64,000 nt of DNA, from contig NZ_NJAG01000019.1 of NCBI RefSeq assembly GCF_002872335.1, forward strand, positions 38,041 to 102,040. The letters are read 5' to 3'. The number at the start of each line of letters is the position of its first letter. Positions within the stretch are counted from its first letter, which is position 1. A program made the position numbers and the translations under genes. This stretch comes from Siphonobacter sp. BAB-5405. GTDB lineage: Bacteria; Bacteroidota; Bacteroidia; Cytophagales; Spirosomataceae. Shown one piece after another: positions 62,083 through 64,000 of this stretch. The notes under the pieces were generated by a model. It made no database searches. It saw nothing but the letters and a program-made list of their open reading frames with translations, and had not been told where the DNA came from.

Positions 62083-62343
62083 TTTGAATTATGTTTGAGG
62101 TAGGTTTGATCGTTTCAAAAGGTTTAAAGTGGTTTGAGGGAACGTTTGATGTGGTTTAATTTGCTCAGGTGGCCAGGGGTTTGACCCCTGGCTATTCGTA
62201 TTAAACCCCTCCGGGGTTTTAAGATGGTTTAGGATTTACGTTGCTAGTAGCTTAGTAGTTAGCCCACTACCCTTCTGAGTCTTCCATTTTTAAACCTGCT
62301 CAAACCCATTCAAACCTCCTAAAACCCCATCCACCCCCTATCC
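62083..62343. repeat. REP-like hairpins flanked by phased GTTTGA repeats
   Basis: Eight GTTTNA elements (62,082-62,159) spaced 8-12 bases apart, average 10.3 (about one helical turn). Then two hairpins, 62,172-62,192 (GCCAGGGGT/ACCCCTGGC) and 62,203-62,219 (AAACCCC/GGGGTTT). Then TCAAAC-type elements near 62,291-62,325, again 10 bases apart and in reverse orientation. Confidence 0.7.
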
Positions 62344-62847
62344 ATGACGCTTCAGGATTTGTTCCGATCCGTTTCTCAGCAGCCGGGACCTTTCGCCTTG
62401 GTCTTGATGTGTATTCCGTTGCTGGCCTTACTGGTTAATCTCTGGTCGGGGCGAACGCCGGAGGAGATTTTGCGGTGGAAATATGCGTATACCGTACTGG
62501 TCTACGCGGCAGCCATTCCGGGGGTCTTTGCTTTCACGCTGAATATCTACCTTTTTCTCTTCGAACGGCAGAGCGTCTGGACGATGAACCTGATTACACA
62601 AATTTTGCCGATGATTAGCATGGGAGCTACACTCTGGATGATCCGGCAGAAGATTCCGTTTTCGTACGTCCCCGGTTTTGGTAAATTGTCGGGGTTTCTG
62701 ACCCTCATTGCTGCATTGATCGGTACTCTATTTTTTCTGGATCGGCTTCATTTTTACGCCGTTACCTATGTTCCGTTTGTATACCTGCTGGTGGGCTTTG
62801 TGGGCGTGTTGCTACTCATCCGCTTCGCCTGGAGTCGTTTATTTTAA
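62344..62847 (+). CDS. Multi-pass membrane protein
   Basis: 167 residues with about five hydrophobic segments and short loops. Small polytopic proteins of this type are common; no family recognised. It lies between the repeat region and the IS element, which begins 23 bases after its stop. Confidence 0.65.
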   Translation: MTLQDLFRSVSQQPGPFALVLMCIPLLALLVNLWSGRTPEEILRWKYAYTVLVYAAAIPGVFAFTLNIYLFLFERQSVWTMNLITQILPMISMGATLWMIRQKIPFSYVPGFGKLSGFLTLIAALIGTLFFLDRLHFYAVTYVPFVYLLVGFVGVLLLIRFAWSRLF

Positions 62848-62913
62848 TAATAAAAAAGCCCTGAAAGAATGGAGTGCCCCCAAGAAGTTAGACACTACTT
62901 GGGGTATTTTATT

Positions 62914-63444
62914 ATGTCAAGGAACAAGAAACACAGTTTTGAATTCAAATTAAGATGCGTAAAGACAGTATTGGCAGGCAAAGATTCGATGAGTGGAGTG
63001 GCCCGCCAACAGGGGATTGATCATTCATTAGTGAAACGATGGTGTCGAAGCTATGAACGTTGGGGGCTGGAAGCTTTACGGCCTAAGGTAGGTAAACGAG
63101 TTTTTAGTGCTGAATTTAAGCTAGCGGTTCTCAACGTTATGCAGCAGCAACACCTATCTTTAGCAGAAGCCTGCTTACGCTTTCATCTTTCAAGTGAAGG
63201 CCTTATCCTTACCTGGCAGAAACGCTTTAAATCGAAGGGAGCAGCAGGCTTACAACCTCAAAAGAAAGGACGACCGACTATGCAACCCAACGAGAATCAA
63301 GCTGACAAATCCAAGGGAAAACGTCCCGTAGAGCCCCTGACTCGCGAAGAAGAATTACTCAGGGAAAATGAATACTTACGGGCTGAAGTGGCTTACTTAA
63401 AAAAGCTTCAAGCCTTAGTTCAACTAGACAAAAAGCGAAAGTAA
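62914..63444 (+). CDS. IS3-family transposase OrfA
   Basis: 176 residues from the ATG at 62,914. Helix-turn-helix (about 15-60, SMSGVARQQGIDHSLVKRW) and a second HTH, then a leucine-zipper-like C-terminus (LLRENEYLRAEVAYLKKLQ). Its frame ends in the usual A-rich OrfA/OrfB junction. Confidence 0.9.
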   Translation: MSRNKKHSFEFKLRCVKTVLAGKDSMSGVARQQGIDHSLVKRWCRSYERWGLEALRPKVGKRVFSAEFKLAVLNVMQQQHLSLAEACLRFHLSSEGLILTWQKRFKSKGAAGLQPQKKGRPTMQPNENQADKSKGKRPVEPLTREEELLRENEYLRAEVAYLKKLQALVQLDKKRK

Positions 63445-64000
63445 TTCTAGAACTAAGGCAGCACTTCGGTTTGGATACGCTTTTGAGGTGTGCCGGCCTA
63501 GCCCGAAGCACCTTTTATTATCAGGCTAGTAAACTCACTCAGCCTGAGAAGTATGAGTTCATCAAAGGCGAGATAGAAAAGCTCTATCATCAGCATAAAG
63601 GCCGTTTAGGGTATCGTCGGATTACACTGCTGCTCAGGAAAAAGGGTATGCTAATCAATCACAAAACCGTGTTTCGATTGATGAACGAACTCGGGCTGAA
63701 GAGTCTCATTCGAGTCAAAAAATACCGTTCGTATCGGGGAGATACAGGCACGTTATTCGCTAACGTTCTAGCTCGAAACTTCAAGGCCAATGGCCCGAAT
63801 CAGAAGTGGGTGACGGATGTTACGGAGTTTAAAGTTAAAGGAGAGAGGCTCTACCTATCGGCGTTGATGGATCTGTATAACCAGGAAATTATCAGCTATG
63901 AACTCTCTGGTAAGCCCGTGTTTCAATTGGTAATGAACATGCTACAAAAAGCACAGAAACAAGTAGGCAAAAACTTAATGATTCATTCAGACCAGGGGTG
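63429..64000 (+). CDS. IS3-family transposase OrfB, partial
   Basis: Frame -1 to OrfA, open from at least 63,429 to the window end. Contains the rve DDE integrase motifs WVTDVTEF (first Asp) and HSDQG (second Asp), and YHQHKGRLGYRRIT. Normally reached by -1 frameshifting at the A-run near 63,430. Confidence 0.85.

Larger units (their letters stand above)
62870..64000 (+). mobile_element. IS3-family insertion sequence, partial (right end outside window)
   Basis: Starts with a terminal-repeat-like sequence TGGAGTGCCCCCAAGAAG at 62,870, typical of IS3 ends. Contains OrfA and OrfB in overlapping frames. The right repeat lies beyond the window. Confidence 0.88.

Overview
The window joins two kinds of DNA from a Bacteroidota genome, most like the Cytophagales. 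The host evidence is a type IX secretion C-terminal domain, a DUF5686 outer-membrane protein, upstream regions with no Shine-Dalgarno sequence, and promoters of the TTG-N19/20-TAnnTTTG type. Bases 1 to about 38,200 are the right part of a long-tailed (siphovirus-like) prophage. The remainder is ordinary chromosome, ending inside an IS3-family insertion sequence cut by the window edge.

Prophage layout, read right to left on the minus strand. An S24-type repressor (37,049-37,714, plus strand) faces a Cro-like gene. Downstream of Cro lies an early region: DNA-binding protein, RecE-like nuclease, replication initiator with internal iteron-like repeats, DnaC-like loader, RusA-like resolvase, two DNA methyltransferases, PcfK/PcfJ, cupin, PP-loop ATPase, and a Gp37/Gp68 (DUF5131) gene broken by one amber codon. 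After a roughly 1.1 kb gap with little coding DNA come ParB-like, P-loop kinase and TET/JBP-type dioxygenase genes, then small and large terminase. The structural block follows: portal, scaffold, capsid, connectors, a tail-chaperone pair joined by a -1 frameshift, tape measure and tail-tip proteins, running off the left edge. No integrase or lysis gene was recognised, so these probably lie left of the window.

Two points stand out. First, ParB-kinase-TET/JBP genes overlap one another and sit directly upstream of the terminase, the arrangement expected of a DNA base hypermodification module. No C5-cytosine methyltransferase is visible, so the substrate base is open. Second, a 13-base dyad (GGACATTATTTCC and variants) occurs around the repressor and, 19 kb away, inside a good promoter for the structural operon, suggesting direct repression of late genes. 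Other unusual items are a 39-residue peptide gene with its own promoter and terminator, a degenerate type II tRNA-like gene with its own terminator, several tiny membrane proteins, and a repeated 19-base leader.

The chromosomal part holds a T9SS-secreted protein, a thioredoxin-domain protein, an EEP-family phosphatase, a Tat-exported Gfo/Idh/MocA oxidoreductase, phosphoglycerate mutase, a hybrid histidine kinase, RuvC, a flippase-like protein with a glycosyltransferase, a polysaccharide deacetylase, a DUF5686 protein, an ABC transporter cluster and a zinc-ribbon membrane protein. These are followed by a three-gene module of a coiled-coil protein, a PspA-like membrane protein and a membrane-anchored Ppx/GppA-like protein. 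No rRNA, CRISPR array or convincing complete tRNA was seen.
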